A DNA stretch of 64,000 nt from Amborella trichopoda. Its lineage: Eukaryota; Streptophyta; Magnoliopsida; Amborellales; Amborellaceae. The position numbers were made by a program, and so were the translations under genes. Below, piece by piece: positions 43,650-55,499 of this stretch (within the stretch, counting starts at the first letter, position 1; each line of letters starts with the position of its first letter). The stretch is taken from assembly GCF_000471905.2 (NCBI RefSeq), contig NW_006496807.1:437147-501146 (forward strand), in the 5' to 3' direction. The notes below the pieces were generated by a model. That model was given only the letters and a program-made list of their open reading frames with translations, had not been told where the DNA came from and ran no database searches.

Positions 43650-44760
43650 CCTACCTGATGAGCCATGGTCCGTACTGCATGACCTTAAACTGCTACGGTC
43701 CATGCTGCATGACCTTAAACTGCACTGCCACGGTCCGTACTGCATGTCCTTAAACTGCACAGCCATAGTCCTTGTCACATGACTCAAAACCGTATGACCA
43801 CGATCTGAACTATATGACCTTAAATGATAGCGGAGGTCTAGTTGCACGACCTTGAACTGTAAAGTTGTCACATGACTCTAAACTCACGACCATGGTCCAG
43901 CTCTGTGACCTTAAACCATAGTGCATATTCTAGCCCCATGACGATAAAAGTTTTAGCACCATGGTCCAAACTATACGACCCTAAACTGTAGCGAAGGTCT
44001 AGTTGCATGATCACAAATTGCATGGTCCTAGCTATAAAACTTTAAACTACACAGCCATGGTTTGAGCTATAAGACCCTAAAACTGTAACACGCAGCGAGA
44101 CAAATGGTCCATACGCATGACTCCAACTAAACCCCCGGCGGAGTTAGATGTATGCAAGAGCCGTACTCACCCGGTCATCTCTAGAGAATTAAAGCCATTC
44201 TTATCCCTTCAAACAACGATGGGGTTCATCTGCGCTTTGGCTTGTCAGAGTTCCATACATACTGATATTCACTTCCCCCATAGAGTCACACTGGCCCTCC
44301 TAATCCCCAGTGAAGCCTCACCCATTTACTACTCCTTGTAGGGTCACCACCTTCATCTACACATGTGTATAGCCTTAACTATCTTTATCCCCAAGGAAAA
44401 AAATTACTATCCACATACCTAACCCCATGCAGCCCTACTGGCATGGCAATTCGTATTTGGTCCTGGCTGCATGACCCCAAACTGCATAGCCATGGTCCAA
44501 ACTATATGACCTTAAACTATAGCGGTGGTCTAGATACACGACCTTAAACTACACGATCCTAATTGCATGACCTAAAATTGCAGAACCACAGTCCAAGCTA
44601 TATGACCTTAAACTATAGTGCGCGTTCAAGCTATAGAACCTAAAACTGCAGTCCAAGCTATATGACCTAAAACTGCAGAACCACAGTCCAAGCTATATGA
44701 CCTAAGACTACAGAACCACAGTCCAAGCTATATGACATTAAACTGCTTTGCCCAGGTCTA
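43650..44760. repeat. Dispersed CATGACCTTAAACTG-type units
   Basis: Some 20 or more copies of (CATGGTCC)-x-(CATGACCTTAAACTGCA), irregularly spaced, with an interruption at about 44100-44440. Reverse complement of the regular 32-bp array in A. Confidence 0.8.
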
Positions 44761-45690
44761 AGAGGCATGACCTTAAAACATACCCCCATTAACCGCACAC
44801 CCCTTTCACGTGCATCTTCATGCACGCTTTCCCTAACCGACCCATTTGTGTGCGCGCACCCTCTTCTTCTTCCCAATGAACCTACTTAGGCGCACACGTC
44901 GTTTACGTGCATCTCCATGCACGTCTTCCCTAGCCAGCCCATTCTTATGCGTGAGCCACCTTCACCATCTTTCATCATCCCCTGATGAGTCTTACCCATA
45001 CTCACCAAAAGGCAAGCTATCTTGGCACCCATATTCACCGTCAGCTAGTGGGTCATCACCTTTCTCCCACCATCCAATCAACTCTCGACAGGAAACTTCA
45101 TGCCATCCTCCCAAGTGAGTCAAAGTCATCACCAGACTTACTCTGTGACCTCTGCAGACTGTCATTCCTTACTGCTATGTCCAGCTGTAAGACCTTAAAA
45201 CTATAGTGCATGTCTTGACCGCATGACGTTAAATGGCTTCACACATGTCTTGAAGGCATGACCCTAAAACACATCTTCTCAAAAAAAAATGAGCATGGTG
45301 TACACCTAGACAAGGGAACGCCATGGGTAAAAATGACAAACGGGCATGGTCACGAAACCATGAGTAAGAGAGTTACATGGAAAGTAAAATCCAAGCACGG
45401 TGAAAACCCTAAAAGGCCTCCGTGAGTAAAAATCGATGAAAAGGGTGGATATGACCACAAGTCATGGGTAAAAGAGCCCAGAAGTAACAAAAGTTGGTGA
45501 AAACCATCTTCACAGCGCCACTTCTCCTGTTCAAAGTGACAACCCACGAAAGGGTGCTTGGAGGCCCTTGGACCGACAAGACAAGCTGATGCAAGACTAC
45601 CGCCTCAGTCGACATTCAATTTCCAAACGGTCACGATGCTACTGAGGTCTGCCTAAAATCCTTAAAAGCCAGCATCCAGTCGCAAGCCAG

Positions 45691-45960
45691 ATGGCTCATC
45701 AGGGAGTGAGAGCCTCATAAGATCTCCTCGATTTCATGGCTCATCAAGGAGTGAGACCCTCATAAGATCTCCCTGGTTTCATGGCTCATTAGGGAGTGAG
45801 AGCCTCATAAGATCTCCCCAGTTTTAAGGCTCATCAAGGAGTGAGAGCCTTATAAGATATCCCCAGTTTCATGGCTCATCAGGGAGTGAGAGCCTCATAA
45901 AATCTCCTCATTTTCATGGCTCATTAGGGAGTGAGAGCCGCATAAGATCTCCTCAATTCA
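45691..45960. repeat. 45-bp tandem array, 6 units
   Basis: Units start at 45691, 45736, 45781, 45826, 45871 and 45916, exactly 45 bp apart, core GGCTCATCAGGGAGTGAGAG followed by CCTCATAAGATCTCC. The sequence is unrelated to the 45-bp array of the A LTR. Confidence 0.95.
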
Positions 45961-46400
45961 ACAACAACAAGAGTCCTTGAGGGTGAGGACGATGACCAAA
46001 ATATCCCTCCAAAAATGCTAAGATCCATCTTGAAGGCAAGAAACTGACAAAGCTAAGGTCTAACCTACCACAGGCTTCAAGGAAGTCTTCGTCAAACCCC
46101 CTAGCCTACATGGGACCAGACTTTCAGGTTGGGTCAAAAGCTCTCGAATGGACCCTGCTAGACGGGACCTATAGGATATACCTTGAGCATCAAAAGAAAA
46201 CCTGGTGGAGAAGTAAACAACATCGATCGAAGGTTCATAGCATTTGGCCTTCAAAAAAATCCTGGTTCTGTATGAGGAGGTCCTGACAAAGGCCTCATGC
46301 TCCAGAACAACAGATAGTCTCTTGAGGGTGTGGACTTTGACAAAGATCCCACAAGCTTCCCAAATGATTGCACCTCTCAATTCTCTTGAAGCACAAAAAT

Positions 46401-46413
46401 CGGGAGGGCAAGC
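46401..46413 (+). other. Polypurine tract of element C
   Basis: CGGGAGGGCAAGC directly before TGTTGGAAGG of the 3' LTR. Confidence 0.8.
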
Positions 46414-47655
46414 TGTTGGAAGGTATTTTTCATCAACATGGGGCCCTCGCTCAATAAAGGCCTAACAAATAGTGAAAATTTTGACAGTCTCATAAAAGCC
46501 CCAGAACTAGACAAGATCTTCATGAGGTTTCTCAAGAATCTCCTTCCAAGTTTCATCACATTTCGACATTTTTAAGGCAGTGCAGGCTGAGAACCAGTTC
46601 CAGCAGAATCAGCCTCCAACACCCTGAACAGACCCCTATAACTAGAGCTACATTTTCAGCATCTCAAATTATTGTGGGACCACCTCCATTAGATTTAGCA
46701 CAGTTGAAAGTCCTCAAGGGTCAAATTTCAGCCCAAACGGACAATCCAAGAAGACTTTATAGGCAAAAGAGTGAAACATGAGGAGTGGGAATCCTGCAAC
46801 ACTACACCATTGAAGGGATAGTCACGACTAGTGACTTTCAACGCTCATATCACATTCGTCCCAAGTCAGATTGTGTTAAAATTTGGTGAGCATATTCGTC
46901 TAATTAAGACGAACGATTCGATATGTGGCACGCCCCGTGACCATACCCAAGCGTGAAGAAAAGCAAGAAAGTGCAGGAAATTAAGTAGCGTTATGCCTCG
47001 CTCGAGCGGCCAAATCACGCCGCTCGTGAGCCCAATCAATGCGAGACCAATTCCATTGCAGGTGTAAGGTCTCGAACCATCTTTGACCCGAACCCTGTAC
47101 ATGATTAACGGTCAAATTCTACACACGAACCCAATGAACAGGCTGCAAATTCTGTCACCAGAATCCTTGATTTCGACTAAAATTCCAAACTTGCAAAATC
47201 TTTGTTCGCCCACGGAATCAAGCTGCGTTTGGTGCCTCATGATCGTAATAGCATGCTTAGTATGATTCAGCGAAGAAAACACAGAAAAACATCAAGGAAC
47301 GAACACACTATCGATCCAAAGGTTCAAGATCTACTCAAATTTCAAGTCACACGATCATACACTAAAAATAAGATCCAAGGCTAGGAATTGGTATCAAATT
47401 AATCGTCATGCCGAGCCCTACAAGAAAACAATCATCTTACGATCAACCATGCATCAGAACGACCCCAGATCAGTCATGCAAGATCACGTAAGTCTTAGGG
47501 CAACACAAGGACTATTATTGAATTCCACAACTTGTTAGGAATGGGCAAATATGTCATTTTACACCCTATTTTATAATTTATGTTTATTCAATTTAATCTT
47601 AATTTCCAACAATTAGGGTTACTTTTGATCATCCACCCATGTTTGGGGCACACTG

Positions 47656-47666
47656 CTATATATACG
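47656..47666 (+). promoter_or_regulatory. TATA box, C 3' LTR
   Basis: CTATATATACG in the same context as 32989-32999, followed by ATTGTACGCAGAGACAGAGA. Confidence 0.7.
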
Positions 47667-48478
47667 TATTATCATTGTACGCAGAGACAGAGAGACAAAT
47701 ACACACACAAGAGAGAGTTTTCACTTAATACAAGTTTTTTTTTCTTACCATTGTGGTGTCACTCTTGAGAGAGAGAGTGAGGTGAGGGAGACTTTTGATC
47801 GGTACCCCTAGGGTTGAGGTAAACCTTCTCTCTGTTCTTTTTCTTTTCTTCTTCTCTCTCTCTTCTCCTCCCTCTTCTCCTTGTTCTTCATCTGAGTTCC
47901 TTGTGGGGGTCATGCATGGCAATGGCAGTGTCGTACATGCCTCTCCCTTGGTCTCACAGGCCGCGCACGGTGATGGCAGAGCTATGCGCGAGTCTCCTTC
48001 CCCTTCTTCTCATATGCTTCTCCCTCTAAGTGAGGTCTGTAGATAGCGCTGCCCATCGCCACCCACAGACATAGCTTTGACGTCTCAATGAAGAACCCAG
48101 ATGGCAAGGTTTGTTGCGGCCTGCAAGGGTCTCTCTCCCTGTCACGCGACGAGTGTAGACGACAATACCTATCACCACCTGCTAAGGGCTTTGGCAGCAC
48201 CTATCACTGTCCATGAGCCTCCTCCACGTGCCCGGTGCTTGTCGTTGTTCTCCCTGTGTCCTGTGCCTACCGCCGTGTGACATAGGAGAAACTATTGATG
48301 TGAGCCTCGTCAAGAGCTAGCGCCATTCACAAGGGATGCGCTGTCTCCTTGCATGGCCCACAGCGATGCATATTGAATATGAATTTCCCCTTCTCTTTAT
48401 CATCTTGTTCTTTCCTCTTTCTTCTCTCAATTGATTAAGGGTAGATCTAGCCTATCACCGACACACCAACCTTAGTTT

Positions 48479-48782
48479 CGAGTAGTATTGTCGTTGTGCT
48501 GGTCTTAAGAACCATGCCCGTCTTGCTACCACTCTGAGTCGGTAATTTTTGGTAATCATGTTAGTCTCACCCCTATGTCAAGCTCTCTTCTCTTTTCTAT
48601 CTTTCACCGAACCTTGCACTTCATCACCTTCGAGTAGTATTGTCGTCGTGCTAGTCCTGAGAACCATGCCCGTCTTGCTACCACTCTAAGTCGGTAATTT
48701 CTGGTAGTCATGCTAGTCTCACCCCTATGTCAAGCTCTCTTCTCTTTTCTATCTTTCACCGAACCTTACACTTCATCGCCTT
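48479..48782. repeat. 152-bp tandem duplication in C 3' LTR
   Basis: CGAGTAGTATTGTCGT starts at 48479 and 48631; the two units are nearly identical through TTCATCACCTTC / TTCATCGCCTTC. The LTR piece at 59345-59935 has a single copy, so the duplication is derived. Confidence 0.9.
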
Positions 48783-49140
48783 CTCATGTGAACGTGCATT
48801 GACCTAAGACAAGGGTGGATCCCTTTGACCCACTTGTCTTACAAATTAACCATAAAAGTGGTGTGCAGAAAAATAAGAGAATTACAAGTCAAAGGAGGCG
48901 ATTTCAAACCAGCTTAAGCAGTTGGGGGGCTTTCTTCGTGATCTAAGAGGATGCCCATGTGAGTCAACCTGAGTAAGTCCCGAACCCACCTAAAATTCCT
49001 CTCTCATTGGTTGGTATAACTGCTCTTGCCCTCGAGCAAGGTTCCGAGAGTGCGATCTCAAATCCCGAGTTCAACAGAAACCCGAGACCCGTGCCACCAG
49101 ATTACCTAGTTCTGGAGGGCGAGATCGAAGCACCTAACCA

Positions 49141-49145
49141 GAAGT
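49141..49145. repeat. Target site duplication of element C, right copy
   Basis: GAAGT directly after the 3' LTR end; partner GGAGT at 31702-31706, one mismatch. Confidence 0.8.
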
Positions 49146-49259
49146 ATCCCTTCTTTCGGAGTTATGAACACTACTTCAGCACCTCCACGATCAGATTGGA
49201 AGGCACCGTCAAAGTACATCTCCCACGCGCGAGCAAGTTCTGTACATAATACCTCTTCA

Positions 49260-50050
49260 TCAGGGAGTCACTTGATAAAGGGGATTCTGCCGATACAGGA
49301 TGTGCTGCGAGAAAATTACCAAGAACTTGACCCTTGATGGCCTTTGTGGTACATATTTGATATTGAATTCCATCAGCAATAATGCCCATTTAACCAAACG
49401 TCTCGACAAGCATCGGCATGTCATGAGAAACTTTACAGGGTCAGCTTTCGATATGAGTATCACTTCATGACTGAGTAAATAATGACGGAGCTTTTGTACC
49501 ACAAAGATTAGGGCTAGGCACATCTTCTTGATAGGAGGATAATTCTTCTCGACCCCTTGCATTATGTGGCCTAGATAGTATAGTGTAGTCTCTTTTCCTC
49601 CGCCGTTGTTTTGTGCCAATAGTGCCCCAAGTGACTCGTCAAAAGTGATCACGTACAGGATAAGAGGTCTTCCCAACACAGGTGTAGAGAGCATTGGAGG
49701 GTTGAACAAATATTTTTTGATGTCATCAAGCACTGCTTGACATGCTTCATCCCAAATGAATGGGGTATCCTTCCTCAACAGGTACGTAAAAGGCTTACAA
49801 CAATTTGAGAAGTTTGAGATAGACCTCCGAATATAAGCCAACTGTCCTTGGAGGGACCGCAGATCTCGCAATGTAGTTGGTGGCAGCATTTCTTGGAGAG
49901 CCTTGGTCTTGATTGGCTCAACTTCCAGCCCTTGGTGTTTGATAATGCACCCCAAGAATTTTCGTAAGCATATGAAAAATGCGCATTTCGGTGGGTTCAT
50001 CTTGAGTTGATAAGGCGTAACCGCTTGAACACCTTTTCAAGGTCTCTCAT
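49260..50050 (-). pseudogene. Element B RT connection and gypsy RNase H (246-aa frame)
   Basis: One open frame from MNPPKCAFFICLRKFLGCII, through ELRSLQGQLAYIRRSI, YLLRKDTPFIWDEACQAVL, PLILYVITFDESLGALLAQN and KNYPPIKKMCLALIFVVQKL to KWALLLMEFNIKYVP, after which it shifts. The longest convincing frame of this domain in the window. It carries the thumb/connection and the RNase H used by all gypsy elements. Confidence 0.9.
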
Positions 50051-50059
50051 ATGAGCATC

Positions 50060-50560
50060 TTTCTTCTCAGATTTCACCACCAAGTTATCCACATAACATT
50101 CTACCTCTTTGTGCATCATATCTTTGAAGATGGTAGTCTCTTTGATACGTGGCCCCGGCATTCTTTAACTCAAAGGGAATCACAGTGTAACAAAAGACAC
50201 CTTTTGGGGTTAAGAATGCGGTTGCTTCCTCATCTTCTAGTGCCATCCGTATCTGGTTGTACCTGGAGTATCCATCCATGAAGGAGAAGATCTGACAGTG
50301 AGCTGTGGAGTCAATGAGCATCTCTGTAAATGGCAACGGGAAGTCATCCTTTGAGCAAACGACATTCAGATCGCGAAAGTCAATGCAGACCCTCATTTGG
50401 CCGTTTTTCTTCTTGACTGGTACCACATTCGCCAACCACTTTGGGTTGACTTCACGAATGAAAAATGCCTGCCTGAGTTTGGTAACCTCAGCATCTATCT
50501 ACATTTCAAGATCAGGCCTGAACCTCACTGATTTTTGCTTGACAGGCTTGACAAATGGAT
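50060..50560 (-). pseudogene. Element B reverse transcriptase remnant (YVDN)
   Basis: Minus frame 50085-50435: KKKNGQMRVCIDFRDLNVVC, FSFMDGYSRYNQIRM with motif A Asp kept, FCYTVIPFELKNAGATYQ, then a shift. The catalytic motif near 50075-50095 reads ECYVDNLVVKS: the second Asp of YVDD is Asn. Upstream to about 50560 is the HHLGIDP..KPVKQK part. Confidence 0.9.
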
Positions 50561-50639
50561 CGATACCAAGATGGTGGACTGTGACTTGAGGGATTAAACC
50601 AGGCATTTCATGGTAATTCCAGGCAAAGAAATCCTTGTT

Positions 50640-51980
50640 TTCTCACAAAAAGGTAGTAAAATTTTCTTTCTCCTCTGACAACATATTTGTCGAGATAAAC
50701 GTGGGTCCGGGATCAGCCTCATCCCCTCGATTTATCTCTTTGAGTTCATTGGTCGTGGCTTGACCGCCTTCTTCCCATTCTTCTGGAGACTCATGCAACT
50801 CCTCATCATTGGCTTCAGAGGTCCTCTCATTAACTTCAAGTGTAGAGACCCATGACCCTAACATCTCTACTTCTAATAAAGCTCCAGGGTAGGTCATGGT
50901 TTATGCACCTTTCTCGAACCGAGGCACAGAAGGGTCGACCTCAAATATGGACAGCATATTAGGTTGTCGGAGTTTGATTTGAAATTTACAAGGATGTTGA
51001 GATTCAGCGATTGTGGGGCGAGAGGCACCCTCGTGTAAATCGTTCGATCTTTGTATGGATGTCTGGAGTGCTTGCCCCATGCCAGCTGATACTTCATAGA
51101 CAAGCACGATGTGACAAGCTTCATGAGAATAGAAGCTCTGCCCCCTGACTCTCTTAACCTCTACTCAAAGTCAGGCTTAGGAGACCACTAGGGTTTCTTT
51201 AGCTGTAACTTCTTGCACTTCCAAGTAGAAGGGGATGGCTCTGACTTGGCTCGAGCCGCCAAGGCATCAGCAACTGTCAAGAATCCAGCCGCTGAGCTGG
51301 CGTCTTTTTCAACCACCACCATTGTGTCCTGCTCATGTTGGTTCCCTCAAGTTCTCTATCAAGAACCTGAAAGTCTGGGCATTCAAGGTTGTACCTGCAG
51401 GAAACATGGAAGAGGAGGAGGGAGAACAAGAAGAAAAAGAAGAAAAAGGAGAAATGATAGAAGGTGAGGGAGCTTTAACGTCATTCCCCTCATTGGCCCG
51501 ATCTGGGGAGCTTTTTACGTCATCACCAGAGTTGAACGTGTGCAGGGAGTCTTTTAGGTCTTTCCCCTGCCTATACGGTTGGGGGATGCTTTTAACATCG
51601 TCACCCTCATTGGACATACCCCGAGTAAGAGATGACCTAGAGGCATCCTCTTGGTGAGGTGTGGGAGTAAGGTCAATGACGACCGGTATGAAGTCTTGTA
51701 CGGCAAGGGACGAAGAGGCTTGAGAAATTCTAGCTTGACCGGTGGCTGAGGAACCTTGTTCTTTCGACGAGCAGCTCTTAGTGCTTGTCTCCTTTTGGGT
51801 ACCTTTGGAGGTGTTTGGTCTGTCTTGCTAGGTTTGTGAAGAGCCCTAGCTTGACGAACTGCCTCTCCCTTTAAAGATTTGAGTCTGCTACGCCCATAGT
51901 AGACTCTCCATGGTTGGGAAGTTGAGGGTTTGGCAGGGTCTGAATCATCATTACCCGGATCTTATGTTAGGAGGCCCTCT
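50640..51980 (-). pseudogene. Element B linker and proline-rich spacer
   Basis: Linker frame 50643-50897 (EWEEGGQATTNELKEI, NMLSEEKENF). Spacer frame 51333-51617 holds three DDVKS-like repeats (GDDVKSIPQ, GDDVKSSPDR, GNDVKAPSPS). KPLRPLP near 51700-51720 matches PLPPLPTLQD of A. No protease motif found. Confidence 0.6.
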
Positions 51981-51984
51981 TGCA

Positions 51985-52420
51985 CTAGTGAAACAGTAAC
52001 TTGTGATCTTCTTCTGAGACATTACAAGGTTCTGGACGTCCCTGTATTTTCTTGACAATCATGTCATAAAAACTATCGCCCTTACTCAGGTCGTGGCCCC
52101 ATATCTGATGGTACAGGCACCAATAGTTTTCTGTTCCGTGAGCAAGGCATCGGGGTTGCCTTGCTAGCTTTGGTGTGATGAGGCCTTCTTGAAGCATCAT
52201 GACGAGCAAGACGCAAAGGAGATCAGATGCTTCATCTTCCTCATGGACTGCTACTACACGCTTAAGGACATCTTAGAGTTTTATCTAACCCATCTGGATC
52301 AGAGCCTCGATAGATGTCCTTAAGCGTGCAGCAGTCTTCTGTGGAGTGGTTTACCCTTCTATGATAAGCACAGTATCTTGAGTGCATATCAAGACCAGCT
52401 TGATCGGGAAACTTGATCTC
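51985..52420 (-). pseudogene. Element B zinc-knuckle region
   Basis: Frame 51985-52209: MMLQEGLITPKLARQPRCLA then YWCLYHQIWGHDLSKG; the last Cys is Gly. The first knuckle, around 52340-52370, has C-AYHRR and EDCCTLKD in a shifted frame. One module only, as in A. Confidence 0.6.
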
Positions 52421-52769
52421 GGGTAGTTCGATCATGTTTTGTTCCAGTAATAATTGGAGTAGTGCAGGACATTCCTTTTCAAAAGGATAAACCTTGTTCT
52501 GATGGCTGGTCCAATAATCATTTCGATTAAGGTTCGCCGGTGAGGATACCCAATTGTATGATGGTTGATGTTTGCCTCCCTACAGTGCTGCCTTTGTTGT
52601 ACCTACCCCTTTGGGGAGGTCCAAAGTTTGAGAGGTAGCTTTCTTCGGATCGCTTACGGTGACAGCCGCACTAATCATCTCTTTTTGTTGGTTGCCCCGG
52701 GCGTTGGTCTGAGAATTACCATTGCCCCCGATTATTTCCTAAGCTTGCAAACTGTTGTCGTGACCCGCT

Positions 52770-53020
52770 ATAGTGACGTAACAAGCTTTCTATGTGAACC
52801 GACTTAGCGATCAGGTCCGACATGGAAATTGGATTGGAGGCCTCTACATGTAGAGTGATCTTAGGTCTCATATTTCACACACATGTCTGAACTGCTTCCT
52901 TCTCAGACACGAGATTAGGATGGCAAGCGGCCAGATCTCTCCACCTTTATATGAATTGATCTACGGGTTCATCAAGTTCTTGGGTCAAAGTGAGGAGTTA
53001 AATGGTTTGAACCTCCCTCT
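52770..53020 (-). pseudogene. Element B gag, C-terminal half only
   Basis: Pieces corresponding to DELVDQFI, RWRDLAACH, KEAVQTC, ITLHVEASNPI and SMSDLIAKS. At about 53020 the sequence jumps to DNA that in A lies upstream of gag (around 16430), so some 0.7 kb of the gag N-terminal part is missing. Confidence 0.7.
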
Positions 53021-53194
53021 CGACGTCTTGGGAGCATGGCTATTGAGTGGTTGGACCATCTTCTATGACGCTAACCACAGTGCAGGATTCTCACATCTCC
53101 TCTTCAGTCTCTGTGATTTGAAGAGGGTAGAAGGGATTTTTAGGAAGAAGACCCCTGGAACTGGGTGCCCCAACTTTTCTGATCAGCTCCTTGG

Positions 53195-54177
53195 TCAAGA
53201 TTTATAGTCCTCTATCTTGCTTGAGCTTGAGACTGCAATAGACATCTCGCCATAACTGAGACTAGGGTATGGTTGACCTACCTTCTTAGAACATGAGAGG
53301 GTCATGTTCATAAGATGAGGCAGCGAATGGGGACCATGGATAAGGGCAAGCTTGGGCTGCTGCCTTGGGAGTCCCAGAACCTTATCAATCATCAAGCCTT
53401 TGCCCCGATCTCTTTTGCGGGCTCCAGAGGCATAGCCAACCTGATGGGGTTAGTTGAGGATGGTACTCTTAGGGAAAACCTTCGAGTATCAAGTCTTGAG
53501 GCATCCGCCGGGTGGAGAAAGAGTGGAAGAAGAGGGGGTCGGCTATCGACGATGTCTGGGTCGGAAGCAAGCAGTGGCCTGGGAAGGTGGCGAGTGTATG
53601 CCCCTTGATGTAGATTCCGGGTGACTTCGAGGTCAGCCCAAGCTCGAACAGGTGATCTGACCTTAAGAGGCCAAGAAATGTGAGCATGTGCGGTAAGGGA
53701 ACATGTGGAAGCCTGCCCTTTATAGGGTGCGCAAGTGTCTGCTGAGTGGGAGGGCGACGAGGTCGTCTCCCATGTACTCGATGTGGCACAGCATGGGCGT
53801 TGCCCCGAGCAGTGAGATGCACATGCATGCGCATACGTTTCGGCCCAAGGAGGCCTGATCATGAACACTTACTTGAGGTAGCACAAGGGCTGTCCTAAGG
53901 TGTGACTAGAATGGATGAACCACAAGTCTTAGTGTGTGTGCGATAGGTGAAGGCCCCATGGTCTCTGCCTCGATGTGTTGAGTCTCTAGTCATAGAGTCC
54001 TGAGGTAGTAAGAACGTGGGGGGTAGCCTTGCGGCGACCCATAGGAGCAATGAAAATTTCCTTGCCTTTTGCAAAGAGGGACTGGGCAGCCTTTCAACGT
54101 ACCTCGGCAATATGACCAACAAGTGACTTGCCAATGACAGGGTGCATGTTGTGAGTGGTAGCAAATGCGCTACCGAT
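53195..54177 (-). pseudogene. Element B ORF1-like leader reading frame
   Basis: Shared blocks: THNMHPVIGKSLVGHIAEV and KAAQSLFAKGKEIFIAP (about 54040-54150), a Pro/Ser-rich part, and LPHLMNMTLSCSKKVGQ (about 53265-53320). The ATG of A and C is ATC here (54175-54177). Stops and shifts interrupt it. Confidence 0.45.
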
Positions 54178-54476
54178 GCAGGGTGCTTAGCAGAGGTTCT
54201 ACCAAAGCAAGGAGATGGGGAGTTAAGGACCTTTAAGTCCCTCCACACTCCTATCCAGGTTAAGACCTACGAGCTAGATACTGATTCTTTGCTTAGAAGG
54301 AAGATTGGGAATGAAGTTCAAGGACTTGTTCCCAGGGACCGCTCGCGAATGCGAGGATGAGGAAATCCCTGATCCGAATGAATGGGTTAAGGAACCCAAA
54401 AGCCATGTGTGTGCAAAAGCAGAAAGACAAAAGAGAAACTAGCCAAATAAGTACGATCCGACGAAAGGGTAGTCAT

Positions 54477-54494
54477 TCCTCAATAGAGTCGCCA
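54477..54494 (-). promoter_or_regulatory. Primer binding site of element B, tRNA-Arg type
   Basis: TGGCGACTCTATTGAGGA on minus, three bases inside the LTR end at 54498. Confidence 0.7.
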
Positions 54495-55499
54495 AGCTGG
54501 TTAGGTGCCTCGATCTCACCCTCCGGATCAAGGTGATCTGGCGGCACATGTCTCGGGTTTCAGGGGAACCCAAGACTTGAGATCGCTCTCTCGGGAACCT
54601 TGCTCAAGAACAAGGGTAGGTATACCAACCAATGAGAGGGAAATATAAGGTGGGTTCGGGAATTACTCCAGCTGGTTCGCATGGGTGCCCTCTTAGATCA
54701 TGAAGAAAGTCTCTCGAGTTCTACAACTGGTTCAAAATCGCCTCCCTTGGCCTGTACTCTCCTGTTTCTGTAATCACTCACACATGGTTAATGTTACAAG
54801 ACACGTGGGCCAAGGGACTCCACCTTGTCTTTAGATGAATGTACACATGCGTGCACATTCAAAGGAGGAGATGATGAGATGAGGGTTGGGAGAAAAAAGA
54901 AGAGAGAGAAAAGAAAAGAATGAGACATTTGACCGGATGACTAGCCTAGCACAGTGGTTAGATTGGCATGATGATTGACCTGACGTGGTAGCAAGACGGG
55001 CACGGTAACGCAGACCGACACAGCGGCAATACTACTCGATGATAGAACACCAACATTAACCAGCCTGACACAACGGCGAGTTCGACGTGGCAGCAAGACG
55101 GGCACGGTAACTCAGACCGGCACAACGGTCGTACTGTTCGACGACGAGACTGTCGTGACAGTGCTAGACTTGTCCCATGGTCAATGAGAAAGGAAGAAGA
55201 AAGAAGAGATAGATGGAAGAGAAAGAAAGAAAGTAGAGAGAGAAAGAGAGAGGGAGAAGAGAAAGAAGAAGAGAAGGAAAGGAGAATAGAAGAGAGATAA
55301 GGAGAAGAGATAAGAGATAAGAAAGAAGAGAAAGAAGAAGAATAGATAAAAGAAGAGGAGATGAGAAGAAGAAGATAAGAGATGAGAAAAGCGAAAGAAA
55401 GAAAATAGAAGAGAGAGAAAGAAAAGAGAAGAGAGAAAAGAAAGAGAAAGAAGAGAGAAAAGAGAGAGAAAGAAGAGAGAAGGGGGAAAAAAAGGAGGA

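Larger units (their letters stand above)
41623..46400 (+). other. Long 3' noncoding region of element C
   Basis: About 4.8 kb with no credible coding sequence. Contents in order: antisense poly(A) signal (41708-41713), sequence matching the B-specific block (42000-43450) with antisense TATA and hairpin, a roughly 26-bp repeat (43215-43440), CATGACCTTAAACTGC-type units (43650-44760), ACTCATGG-like block (45290-45480), a 45-bp array and the polypurine tract. Reverse-complement counterpart of A and B. Confidence 0.7.
31707..49140 (+). mobile_element. Element C (Tat-like, plus strand), 17.4 kb
   Basis: Innermost element, opposite in strand to A and B, with both LTRs (31707-34052 and 46414-49140), primer site, ORF1-like leader, gag, extended zinc-knuckle region, RT, two RNase H, integrase, 4.8-kb 3' noncoding region and polypurine tract. 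The two LTRs differ at roughly one base in seven over their first 180 bases by eye, so insertion is old. Multiple stops and a lost RT aspartate mean it cannot move on its own. Confidence 0.9.
46414..49140 (+). repeat. 3' LTR of element C
   Basis: 2727 bp from TGTTGGAAGG to CACCTAACCA. TATA at 47656-47666; hairpin-rich part about 47905-48370. Between 48490 and 48920 it has a 152-bp duplication and adjoining sequence absent from the 5' LTR. Confidence 0.9.
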
